Assembly (NCBI GenBank): GCA_964394835.1
Contig: CAYMZA010000029.1
Location: 1 to 6,938, forward strand
DNA length: 6,938 nucleotides
Direction of reading: 5' to 3'
Source of the DNA: UM-FILTER-36-13 sp964394835
Lineage (GTDB): Bacteria; Patescibacteriota; Patescibacteriia; UBA1558; GWA2-36-10
Each line of letters begins with the position of its first letter. The stretch's first letter is position 1. A program made the position numbers and the translations under genes. This document shows positions 1 through 4,995 of this stretch, piece by piece. Below the pieces are notes generated by a model, which had not been told where the DNA came from, did not search any database, and saw only the letters and a list, made by a program, of their open reading frames with translations.

Positions 1-32
1 CTTTTAAGAGAAATTATAAATTAAATAAATTT

Positions 33-335
33 ATGAAAAAATCACAATTAATAGAAGCAGTATCTATTAAAGCTGGGATGAGTAGAAAAGATACTGAAGA
101 GGTTTTACAAGCTTTCATGGATTTTACAACAGAAACATTACAGAATGGTGGTAGAATAACCTTAACAGGGTTTGGTACGTTCTCAGCTAAAGAAAGAGCT
201 TCAAGGGGCGGTGTAGACCCAAGAGATCCTAGTAAAAGAATACAAATACCAGCAGTTATTGTACCTAAGTTTAAAGCTGGAAAAACATTAAAAGATTCTT
301 TAAAAAAGAAAAAAGAAAATAAAGAAGAAATATGA
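33..335 (+). CDS. HU/IHF-family DNA-binding protein
   Basis: A 100-residue histone-like protein that bends and compacts DNA as a dimer, acting in the nucleoid. The family hallmark is at residues 46-52 (GFGTFSA), at the base of the beta arm, followed by basic arm residues (KERASRGG) and the IPAVIVPKFKAGKTLKD segment that closes the fold. The N-terminal half (KKSQLIEAV, then the helix around DTEEVLQAFMDF) fits the helical dimerisation region. The arm tip reads VDPRDPSKRIQIP where most HUs have a form like RNPQTGEEI, so it differs slightly. A lysine-rich tail (residues 92-98) extends beyond the usual 90 residues. The ATG has no clear Shine-Dalgarno; the upstream 30 bases are almost all A/T. The stop overlaps the next gene's ATG (ATGA), suggesting co-translation. 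The sequence does not separate HU from IHF with certainty, but HU is likelier because only one short gene is present. Confidence 0.96.
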   Translation: MKKSQLIEAVSIKAGMSRKDTEEVLQAFMDFTTETLQNGGRITLTGFGTFSAKERASRGGVDPRDPSKRIQIPAVIVPKFKAGKTLKDSLKKKKENKEEI

Positions 336-1000
336 AATTAAATTTAATAAGTGTAAAAAAAGATACTAGAATTAATTCTTTCATATCTCAAACAGAAAAA
401 TATCTTACTGCATTAAAATACACTGACCATGGTAAAAGACATTCAGATATTGTTAGTGATAGGGCTAAAAAAATAGCTAGGAAAATGAATTTAAATAAAA
501 CTAATCAAGAATTAGCAGCTATTTCTGGTTGGTGCCATGATATGGGTAATTTTTTAGGAAGAACTCAACATCATTATTGGGGCGCAATGCTATTTTCTCA
601 ATGCTATATCAATAATATAGATAATCCAGACGATGTTTCTAAAATAACACAAGCTATTGTTTCTCATGACAAAGATGACTTAAAAATAGTTGATAAAATA
701 ACTGCTTGTTTGATTATAGCTGATAAATCAGACGTACATCGTTCTAGAGTAATTAACAAAAGTAAAGAAAATATTAAAAAAGATATCCATGACAGAGTTA
801 ACTATGCTGTAACTGATAATAAACTAATAATTGATAATAAAAAAAAGACAATAAGTTTAGTATTAACTCTTGATACTAAAATTACTGACTTGATGGACTA
901 CTTCTCTATTTTTGTAGAAAGAATGAATTACTGTCAAACTGCTGCTAACTATTTAAATTATAAGTTTAAATTAAAAATAAATAATACCATTCTATCTTAA
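332..1000 (+). CDS. HD-domain metal-dependent phosphohydrolase
   Basis: A 222-residue cytoplasmic protein of the HD superfamily, whose members use one or two metal ions to hydrolyse phosphate esters, often on nucleotides. Visible metal-ligand candidates are H37 in HGKRH, the H69-D70 pair in WCHDMGN, H80/H81 in QHHYWGA, H112 in VSHDKDD and D131 in IADKSDVHRSRV. The order H...HD...H...H...D is that of active HD enzymes, so I expect catalysis to be intact. The DKSDVHRSRV segment resembles stand-alone HD proteins of Firmicutes and related bacteria. The C-terminal 80 residues look like a small alpha/beta appendage of unknown role. No regulatory (PAS, GGDEF, ACT) or RelA/SpoT synthetase domain is present, so it is not a full (p)ppGpp enzyme. 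Its ATG lies inside the end of the HU gene (ATGA overlap), so translation is probably coupled. Substrate is unknown. Confidence 0.88.
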   Translation: MKLNLISVKKDTRINSFISQTEKYLTALKYTDHGKRHSDIVSDRAKKIARKMNLNKTNQELAAISGWCHDMGNFLGRTQHHYWGAMLFSQCYINNIDNPDDVSKITQAIVSHDKDDLKIVDKITACLIIADKSDVHRSRVINKSKENIKKDIHDRVNYAVTDNKLIIDNKKKTISLVLTLDTKITDLMDYFSIFVERMNYCQTAANYLNYKFKLKINNTILS

Positions 1001-1746
1001 TCAAGATATATAATTAAACCATTCTTTAATCCCGTGTCTGCATGGGATTTTTCATTATCCCAATCAGCAATAGATTCTAATAAATTTTCTTTAGTATAAA
1101 TAAACTCAAATCCGTTTCTTGTACCTGGATCATTTGTTATATATTTGTCATCAACATATCCTTTTATAACCAACATATGATATTCTGGACCACCATTTCT
1201 AAAATTAGGATTATCTAAAAGCTTACCATTAGCCGGAACTATAATAGGATAACCATTATCTAAATAACTTTCTATTTTTTCTTCATTTAAATCTTGAATT
1301 ATTTCAGTACTATACCCAAATAATTCTTTTACTAAATCTGCTACTTTGATAATAGGTAGGTTAGAATGTTCTTTCCAATTATTTTCTTGCCATTCGACCA
1401 TATCTAATAAAATAATTTCTATTTCTTCATTACTTGGTAATTCTTCATTAGCATAATAATAATCAACCATTAAAATACTAGCTTCTTCACAAGCATTTTG
1501 AAAAGGTTCATCCCAATTAGTTGTAGGAGCCTGAGAAGTAAAGGGAATATCTAAATTTATATCCTTAACTATTTCTACTTCTTCTATACTTGTAACAATA
1601 TCTATAACATCTTCTGTACTTGTACTAATTTCTTTTATTTCTACATAGTCTACTGTTTTTGGTAACTTAATTTCTTCTTCTTTTTTAAAAGAAAAACTTG
1701 CATACAATAAAATTAAAACTATAAATAATATTATTACTTTTTTCAT
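997..1746 (-). CDS. Membrane-anchored C39-like cysteine peptidase (Peptidase_C39_2 type)
   Basis: A 249-residue protein with an uncleaved-looking N-terminal membrane segment (residues 4-20, after MKK), an acidic Thr/Ser/Glu-rich spacer (about 21-64), and a papain-like domain from residue 65. The catalytic elements are in order: Q72 in FTSQAP (oxyanion hole), nucleophile C86 in QNACEEAS, H190 in GPEYHMLVIKGY and N205/D206 in TNDPGTRNG. This is the arrangement of the C39-like family related to bacteriocin-processing peptidases, but with no ABC transporter attached, so it is inferred to act outside the membrane on an unknown peptide or cell-wall substrate. Its stop shares four bases (TTAA) with the convergent HD gene. 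There is no good Shine-Dalgarno; a TATACT lies just two bases before the ATG, too close to be an ordinary -10 for this start. A strong terminator for the upstream unit ends about 35 bases before its ATG, so it probably has its own promoter. Confidence 0.88.
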   Translation of the reverse strand: MKKVIILFIVLILLYASFSFKKEEEIKLPKTVDYVEIKEISTSTEDVIDIVTSIEEVEIVKDINLDIPFTSQAPTTNWDEPFQNACEEASILMVDYYYANEELPSNEEIEIILLDMVEWQENNWKEHSNLPIIKVADLVKELFGYSTEIIQDLNEEKIESYLDNGYPIIVPANGKLLDNPNFRNGGPEYHMLVIKGYVDDKYITNDPGTRNGFEFIYTKENLLESIADWDNEKSHADTGLKNGLIIYLD

Positions 1747-1769
1747 ATAGTATATCTTAACAATATTTT

Positions 1770-1804
1770 AATAAAAGGAAAAGGACCGGATAAACCAGTC
1801 CTTT
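1770..1804 (-). terminator. Intrinsic terminator after the small membrane-protein gene
   Basis: On the minus strand bases 1804-1795 pair with 1789-1780 (AAAGGACUGG / CCGGUCCUUU), with a five-base loop UUUAU and a following U-rich run UCCUUUUAUU. One pair (1797/1787) is a U.G wobble on the minus strand but an A.C mismatch on the plus strand, which assigns the hairpin to a minus-strand transcript. It lies 34 bases past the stop of the 53-residue membrane protein and is the evident end of that transcription unit. Confidence 0.8.
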
Positions 1805-1814
1805 ATAATGTTTT

Positions 1815-1843
1815 TACTAAATCAAGTAAAACTTGATCTAGTA
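1815..1843 (-). other. Hairpin overlapping the stop codon of the small gene
   Basis: Read on the minus strand, bases 1843-1831 (TACTAGATCAAGT) pair with 1827-1815 (ACTTGATTTAGTA) around a three-base loop. This gives 13 consecutive pairs including one G.U at 1838/1820, which would be a C.A mismatch on the plus strand. The TAG stop of the small membrane protein (1840-1838) lies inside the stem. No U tract follows, so it is probably not a terminator itself. It may protect the mRNA 3' end together with the terminator just downstream. Confidence 0.6.
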
Positions 1844-1999
1844 ATAATTGTTGCTCCCTATGGAGTCAATGGCTTCATTGATCAAGGCTACAATTGTAGT
1901 TAATAGATCAACAACTAAAACGAACAACCCTGGAGCGAACATCTTGAACAAGATTAATAAAAATATCATGTTAAAAAAACCATATAATGCTTTAAACAT
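1838..1999 (-). CDS. Small very hydrophobic membrane protein, 53 aa, unknown function
   Basis: I do not recognise this protein. From the ATG at 1999 it is 53 residues: a short basic/aromatic N-terminus (MFKALYGFF), then a hydrophobic stretch (about residues 8-41) broken by K19 and by APG at 22-24 and carrying one Asp (D31), and a polar tail ending NNYY. It would make one long or two short membrane segments. A TTG at 2020 would add seven residues (start MKSNNKN) and has an AAGG close by; I prefer the ATG. Coding is supported by codons unlike the neighbours: TTC, AAG, GCC, ATC, AGC, AAC and TAC are frequent in the second half, as in strongly expressed genes of AT-rich genomes. It sits between a consensus promoter 320 bases upstream and a good terminator 34 bases downstream. 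The antisense reading frame (1848-2108, plus) lacks such support. No GG-type leader, signal-peptidase II lipobox or pilin motif is visible. Confidence 0.6.
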   Translation of the reverse strand: MFKALYGFFNMIFLLILFKMFAPGLFVLVVDLLTTIVALINEAIDSIGSNNYY

Positions 2000-2080
2000 A
2001 TTTTTATTGTTAGACTTCAAGGCCTTAAGAGAAAATAGAATGATCGACTTTCATCCTAAGACACATGAAGCGTCCAAGAG

Positions 2081-2129
2081 ATTCTCTTCAGGAGACTATA
2101 TTCTTTAAATACAATCTCCTGAAGAGAAT
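2081..2129. repeat. 15-bp perfect inverted repeat with 19-nt loop
   Basis: Bases 2081-2095 (ATTCTCTTCAGGAGA) are the exact reverse complement of 2115-2129, separated by 19 mostly A/T bases. Fifteen perfect pairs far exceed anything else nearby. In the inferred minus-strand transcript it would form a stable hairpin in the leader about 80 bases before the small membrane-protein start. The stretch 2076-2088 is itself a short palindrome (AAGAGATTCTCTT), so the 3' arm on the minus strand could alternatively pair with CTCTT just downstream. No U tract follows on either strand, so it does not look like a terminator. Confidence 0.75.
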
Positions 2130-2164
2130 TATAATTGTTAATGTTCCCTATATATAGTAAGACG

Positions 2165-2315
2165 AATGAGAAAACTATACATTACAGTATAGTCCAAGAA
2201 AAGCGAAGTTTTTATTTTTGTTTAATTTTTATACATATTCAATATGCCCGCCAGCTTAAATATGTTAAATAAATTAAGACTAACCCATGCCTCTCTTAAA
2301 TCGCTTTTCTCGAAC
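2165..2315 (-). ncRNA. Candidate structured RNA: small RNA or long 5' leader of the 53-aa gene
   Basis: Transcription from the promoter at 2350-2322 should start near 2315. Only five bases later begins AGAAAAGCGA (2310-2201 direction, bases 2301-2310), whose exact complement lies at 2197-2206, giving a 10-bp stem closing a loop of 94 bases. Inside, GUUAG-CUUAA can pair with UUAAGCUGGC to make an apical arm, CAUAU/AUAUG forms a small side hairpin, and the 3' side is an A-rich unpaired run. Immediately after comes a second hairpin (2187-2193 with 2174-2180, ACUAUAC/GUAUAGU, loop UGUAAU) followed by UUUCUC, a weak terminator-like signal. A closing stem, large asymmetric bubble and apical arm recall 6S RNA in outline, but I see no diagnostic sequence. 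I see no match to RNase P RNA, tmRNA or SRP RNA. If the weak terminator is bypassed, this is a structured leader for the small membrane protein. Confidence 0.5.
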
Positions 2316-2321
2316 AATTTG

Positions 2322-2350
2322 ATATTAAACTTTAATCAATCTTTTGTCAA
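2322..2350 (-). promoter_or_regulatory. Consensus sigma-70-type promoter
   Basis: On the minus strand TTGACA (2350-2345) is followed by exactly 17 bases and TAATAT (2327-2322). The -35 is perfect and the -10 matches TATAAT in four positions including the key A2 equivalent only partly, so strength is inferred. It begins one base after the lspA stop, so dksA-lspA read-through would also enter the downstream unit. The predicted start, G near 2315, immediately precedes the 10-bp closing stem of the candidate RNA. Confidence 0.72.
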
Positions 2351-2351
2351 A

Positions 2352-2753
2352 TTATTTCTTAAACTGATAATATATTAACCAAATAACCCCCGTAGTTATA
2401 TACACATCTGATAAATTAAAAACTGTAAAATATGGCATATCAATAAAGTCTATAACACCACCATATTGTATTCTGTCCAATAGATTACTTAAAGCACCTA
2501 ATATTATAAAACCCAAAGGCCATATTAAAATACTTTTTAAATAAAAATGTTTCAACCAAATAAATAGTAAAATAAAGAGTGTTAAAATAATAAAAGTATA
2601 AATTAAGAAAGAAGGTATTTGTAAAGAAAAGGCTATTCCATTATTTAAATGTAAATCAAAAAAACCATTCAAAGATGGTTCTTTTAAAAAATATAATTTA
2701 GTAAATCTATCTACAAGAAGTAATAATATTAAACTTGTAAAATATTTAAACAT
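2352..2753 (-). CDS. lspA: Lipoprotein signal peptidase (signal peptidase II)
   Basis: An integral membrane aspartyl peptidase that removes signal peptides from diacylglyceryl-modified prolipoproteins. At 133 residues it is shorter than typical family members (about 150-170), mainly through a short N-terminus and short loops, but all signature boxes are present: D15 in LVDRFTK, N38-G39 in LNNGIAFSL, GALSNLLDR with catalytic D93, GGVIDFID, and FNLSD with catalytic D116. D93 and D116 correspond to D114 and D141 of the E. coli enzyme. Four hydrophobic segments are visible (about 4-22, 49-66, 74-92, 115-130). The start ATG overlaps the stop of the upstream dksA-like gene as TAATG, so translation is coupled, and no separate Shine-Dalgarno is seen. 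No terminator follows; a new promoter begins one base after the stop. Confidence 0.95.
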   Translation of the reverse strand: MFKYFTSLILLLLVDRFTKLYFLKEPSLNGFFDLHLNNGIAFSLQIPSFLIYTFIILTLFILLFIWLKHFYLKSILIWPLGFIILGALSNLLDRIQYGGVIDFIDMPYFTVFNLSDVYITTGVIWLIYYQFKK

Positions 2754-3115
2754 TATAAATGTTTTTTCTTACAATCCATACAAGCAGTAGCTGAAGGAAA
2801 TGCTTTTAACCTTTTAACATCAATTGGGTTATCACATTTTTCACACAAACCGTAGTTACCTTCTTTTATTTTCTTTAAAGCCTTATCTACATTGTATAAA
2901 GAAACTTCTAAAGTTTTTTCTAAAGATAAGTTTTTCTCAAAAGTTGCTACCTCAGCTGCATTTTCATCGTCCTTATCACCATAGTCAATAAACTTAGCAG
3001 AATAATCATGCTCCGCTACTTTAACAGCATCATTCTCTAGTTCTCTTAACACTTCTTTTTTTCTTTCTTCTAATTCTACCTTTCTTTCTTCTATAAATTT
3101 TTTATCAATTTTCAT
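2753..3115 (-). CDS. DksA/TraR C4-type zinc-finger protein
   Basis: A 120-residue protein of the DksA/TraR family, which reach into the secondary channel of RNA polymerase to adjust initiation; some members have other roles. Residues 4-30 and 54-86 form the two arms of a charged coiled coil. Between them is an acidic tip (YGDKDDENAAE, about 45-55), comparable to the acidic tip that DksA places near the polymerase active site. The C-terminal zinc finger has C91 and C94 (YGLCEKCDNPI) and C112 and C115 (ACMDCKKK), all four cysteines intact. Preceding residues LKKIKEGNYGLCEKC are classic for the family. It is shorter than E. coli DksA (151) and closer to the short Gram-positive/candidate-phylum type, so I do not assign the symbol. 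It heads a two-gene unit with lspA (TAATG overlap). An AAAAGAA run seven bases before the ATG is a weak ribosome site. Confidence 0.92.
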   Translation of the reverse strand: MKIDKKFIEERKVELEERKKEVLRELENDAVKVAEHDYSAKFIDYGDKDDENAAEVATFEKNLSLEKTLEVSLYNVDKALKKIKEGNYGLCEKCDNPIDVKRLKAFPSATACMDCKKKHL

Positions 3116-3150
3116 ATATTTCTTTTATTTTAACTAATCTAGTTTAGCAA

Positions 3151-3158
3151 ATTATAAC
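3151..3158 (-). promoter_or_regulatory. Extended -10 promoter for dksA-lspA
   Basis: The minus strand reads TG-T-TATAAT, with TATAAT at 3156-3151 and the extended-10 TG at 3159-3158. There is no good -35 at 16-18 bases upstream, which fits the extended -10 class. Predicted start is near 3144, giving a leader of about 30 bases before the ATG at 3115. It lies about 30 bases beyond the terminator of the upstream candidate RNA, so the two units appear insulated. Confidence 0.6.
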
Positions 3159-3184
3159 AAATAAATCAATGTTTTTTAACAAAT

Positions 3185-3241
3185 GTAAAAGGCGCATACC
3201 GTGCCTCGTTTTTGTTATTTTGTAGGTGGACATGCGCCCTT
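3185..3241 (-). terminator. GC-rich stem plus U tract ending the candidate RNA
   Basis: On the minus strand 3241-3232 (AAGGGCGCAT) pairs with 3197-3188 (ATGCGCCTTT), ten pairs with a 34-base loop, directly followed by a run of four U then ACAUUU. The G.U at 3239/3190 would be a C.A mismatch on the plus strand, assigning it to the minus strand. The GGCGCAT core is the most GC-rich element in the gap. The long loop is unusual for an intrinsic terminator; part of it (CCACCU with AGG and GG) can pair further. It could instead be the last helix of the RNA. Confidence 0.6.
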
Positions 3242-3535
3242 GTTATTTTTACAAATCACTTTGCAAACTTTTTGTAAGTTAAAATTGGCTAAGATTTTAA
3301 TTTGTAAAAATATCATACTGCTCATTCTGACTCTAGAGCTAAACTATTCTACCATTTAATGGTATCGATCTCATGTTTGAACATAGGATGATCCTTTTTA
3401 TATTTTTGTTTTTTATTTTTGAGTAGGAATGGTCAGGTCATTCCTTAATATTTAAAAAACAGTAGAATAGGAAGATTTATACACCAAATATCTTGATGTG
3501 CAAATCTTCAAATAATAGTAATGAACTTTATCTAC
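3187..3535 (-). ncRNA. Candidate ~350-nt structured non-coding RNA of unknown class
   Basis: A near-consensus promoter (3568-3540) predicts a start at 3535-3532. In order on the minus strand: hairpin A pairs 3509-3502 with 3478-3471 (GAAGATTT/AAATCTTC), extended by ACAUCAA/UUGGUGU (3499-3493 with 3487-3481). Directly adjoining is long-range helix B, CTATTCTAC (3470-3462) with GTAGAATAG (3352-3344). Within B lie a 7-bp hairpin (AGGAATG/CATTCCT, 3445-3425), an A-rich unpaired run (about 3420-3395), an ATGT/ACAT hairpin and a CCAT/ATGG hairpin. After B, helix C is 13 perfect pairs (3312-3300 with 3256-3244) enclosing two small hairpins, and the stem with U tract at 3241-3185 ends it. Pairing on the minus strand is better than on the plus strand (G.U versus A.C). 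There is no tRNA-like T arm (against tmRNA), no GGAAAGUCC or ACAGAA pair (against RNase P RNA), and no SRP GGAAGGAAGCAGC motif. Class unknown; a leader of dksA is possible but it has its own terminator. Confidence 0.55.
3349..3384 (-). CDS. Possible 11-codon leader peptide inside the candidate RNA
   Basis: On the minus strand AAGGA in an A-rich, apparently unpaired stretch is followed after seven bases by ATG and eleven codons (MFKHEIDTIKW), then TAG. This is the best Shine-Dalgarno spacing in the window, where real genes mostly lack one. The last sense codon is Trp and the frame ends within the 3' arm of helix B, so translation would disturb that helix. It could equally be chance in an A-rich loop. 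Confidence 0.2.
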   Translation of the reverse strand: MFKHEIDTIKW

Positions 3536-3539
3536 ATTA

Positions 3540-3568
3540 AGTATATCATATATCAAGCTAAAAGTCAA
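3540..3568 (-). promoter_or_regulatory. Near-consensus promoter of the candidate RNA, with adjacent palindrome
   Basis: TTGACT (3568-3563), a 17-base spacer, and TATACT (3545-3540) on the minus strand, each one base off consensus. A palindrome AAGATAAATCTT (3568-3579) abuts the -35, and AGCTAA (3556-3561) / TTAGCT (3578-3583) flanks it, so a regulator could bind here. The plus strand has a TTGACA at 3620-3625 without a convincing -10. Confidence 0.68.
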
Positions 3569-3659
3569 AGATAAATCTTAGCTAATATTAGACAAAATAT
3601 GATGTTGTATTTTTATTTATTGACAAGATGAATAAAAAGTAGCAAAGAATACTAACAAG

Positions 3660-3668
3660 TTATCCACA
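3660..3668 (+). other. Perfect DnaA-box 9-mer
   Basis: TTATCCACA matches the strongest E. coli DnaA-box sequence exactly, 12 bases downstream of the membrane-anchored protein's stop. A one-off copy, TTATCCACT, lies at 3949-3957 inside that gene in the same direction. I find no other close copies, no dnaA, dnaN or rpmH, and no clear unwinding element, so an origin is not supported. It could be a DnaA titration or transcription site or chance. Confidence 0.35.
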
Positions 3669-3680
3669 GGTAGATAATTA

Positions 3681-4985
3681 TTAAAATATAATGACATATC
3701 CCTTAACCATACTATTACTATATGATAATAGATCTAAACTAGTAACATTATACTTTTCTAAATATTCTCTTAATTGTCCCTTGGGTAGTTTGTTAACCTT
3801 AAAATGAATAAAGTCTTCTACAATATCCGTATTTGAAATATAGTTTTTCCATAATTCACCTAAATATATATAATCACTTAATATATCCTCTATTAAATAC
3901 TGCCTATTACTTAAATAATTATACTTATTTAACTCAATACCAAATAAATTATCCACTTGCCAGTAACTATACTCCTTAAAACTATGATCTATACTTTTTT
4001 CTTCTTCATTAAACACTAATTCTGTATACAATGTACCATCAGATAATGTTTTTTTAACTTCTTCTAAATTAAAAGAGTTTCTAAAGTTTGATATATTATA
4101 ATGATCATTATTAATCATTAACCAACTATTTTCATCTTGAATAATTATATTATCCTTTAATAAATACTCTTTTACACTTTTATCATCATAATATATTGGT
4201 AAAGAATAAAATTGAGATAAAAGTATATTATCATACACAAAATTAGAAAAATTAATTGTAGAACTAGAGTTAAAACTAATTATACTATCAAAATCTTTTG
4301 GTATTTGTAATAGCGACTTATCTTTTTTTACAAAACTATCATTATTCTTCTGAAAAATATTAATAATCTGCTTTTTTTTCTTTTCTGAAATATTTACAAA
4401 AGTATCTCTAGTAGATAATAATGGAAAAGTATTATTTAATATATCTTCAGAGTACCCCAGCTTCCAATATATATTAATTCCTTTATCAAAAGTACTAATA
4501 TTAAACTTTGAATTATCAGATAAGGAAACACTATCTAAAACTTCCTGATTTTCTGTTACTAAAATAATTCTTTTATCTATTTTCTTAAATAAATAAGTAT
4601 CACTCTCTATTTCATCTAAAAACTTATATGGTAACCTAGAAAAAAGTAACAAATAATGATCCTCTTTATTATCTCCTACTCTAAACCAAATTATTTCTTG
4701 AATATTATTAGAAGATTCATTAAATATATCGTTTAAATTATTTATCTTATCTTCAGAAAGTTGTTTATCTAAAAAAGGATTATCAAATGAATTTAAAAAA
4801 GTATTTTTACTTGTCCAATGATAATAAAATGAAGTATTGTCTGGTAAAAAATCTTTAACTTCTGCATTAGAAGTATTTGGTATAATAAATCCTAAGATTA
4901 TTGAAACAATAAAAAAGACTAATATTAAAATAATCTTAATATTAATCTTCTTTTTCTTAAAATGTAAAAGTGAAAAAATATTCAC
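3681..4985 (-). CDS. Membrane-anchored protein of unknown function, downstream of pnp
   Basis: I do not recognise this 434-residue protein. It has a short cytoplasmic basic segment (FKKKKINIK, residues 9-17), one transmembrane helix (about 18-36) and then roughly 400 residues predicted outside the membrane. The first outer motif, FLPDNTSFYYHW (46-57), resembles the opening of DUF3352-like bacterial proteins (LPADT-type start); this is a weak resemblance. The rest is rich in Asn, Asp, Ser and Tyr with alternating hydrophobic residues, suggesting beta-rich structure, and has no cysteines or recognisable catalytic motif. The start is GTG, ten bases after the pnp stop; no ATG exists nearby in frame, and the membrane helix begins soon after, which supports this start. 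The tight spacing implies one operon with pnp. No convincing terminator follows the stop. Confidence 0.7.
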   Translation of the reverse strand: MNIFSLLHFKKKKINIKIILILVFFIVSIILGFIIPNTSNAEVKDFLPDNTSFYYHWTSKNTFLNSFDNPFLDKQLSEDKINNLNDIFNESSNNIQEIIWFRVGDNKEDHYLLLFSRLPYKFLDEIESDTYLFKKIDKRIILVTENQEVLDSVSLSDNSKFNISTFDKGINIYWKLGYSEDILNNTFPLLSTRDTFVNISEKKKKQIINIFQKNNDSFVKKDKSLLQIPKDFDSIISFNSSSTINFSNFVYDNILLSQFYSLPIYYDDKSVKEYLLKDNIIIQDENSWLMINNDHYNISNFRNSFNLEEVKKTLSDGTLYTELVFNEEEKSIDHSFKEYSYWQVDNLFGIELNKYNYLSNRQYLIEDILSDYIYLGELWKNYISNTDIVEDFIHFKVNKLPKGQLREYLEKYNVTSLDLLSYSNSMVKGYVIIF

Positions 4986-4995
4986 AAGCTATATA

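Noticed and set aside
997..1000. Four-base convergent overlap of stops (TTAA) as a bidirectional terminator or regulatory overlap
   Set aside because: Such overlaps are ordinary in compact genomes; no stem with a U tract is found on either strand here.
2025..2054. Nine-codon minus-strand frame (MKVDHSIFS) ending just before the TTG at 2020
   Set aside because: Its start has only AGG immediately adjacent, too close for a normal ribosome site, and the length is easily chance.
1848..2108. 86-codon plus-strand frame opposite the small membrane-protein gene
   Set aside because: It needs a TTG start without a ribosome site, has no promoter or terminator in its direction, runs through the 15-bp hairpin, and its composition is a mirror of the minus-strand gene.
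3425..3445. SRP RNA suspected from GGTCAGGTC on the plus strand
   Set aside because: The characteristic GGAAGGAAGCAGC continuation is absent; the letters are the loop of a simple 7-bp hairpin, and the other evidence favours the opposite strand.
3187..3535. tmRNA or RNase P RNA as the identity of the 350-nt RNA
   Set aside because: Size fits, but no T-loop/acceptor end or tag frame ending in AA is seen, and neither the GGAAAGUCC-type nor the ACAGAA-type P4 strands are present on either strand.
3620..3650. Plus-strand promoter from a perfect TTGACA at 3620
   Set aside because: No acceptable -10 lies 16-18 bases downstream (best is AAGAAT at 19), and it would only produce antisense to the membrane-anchored protein.
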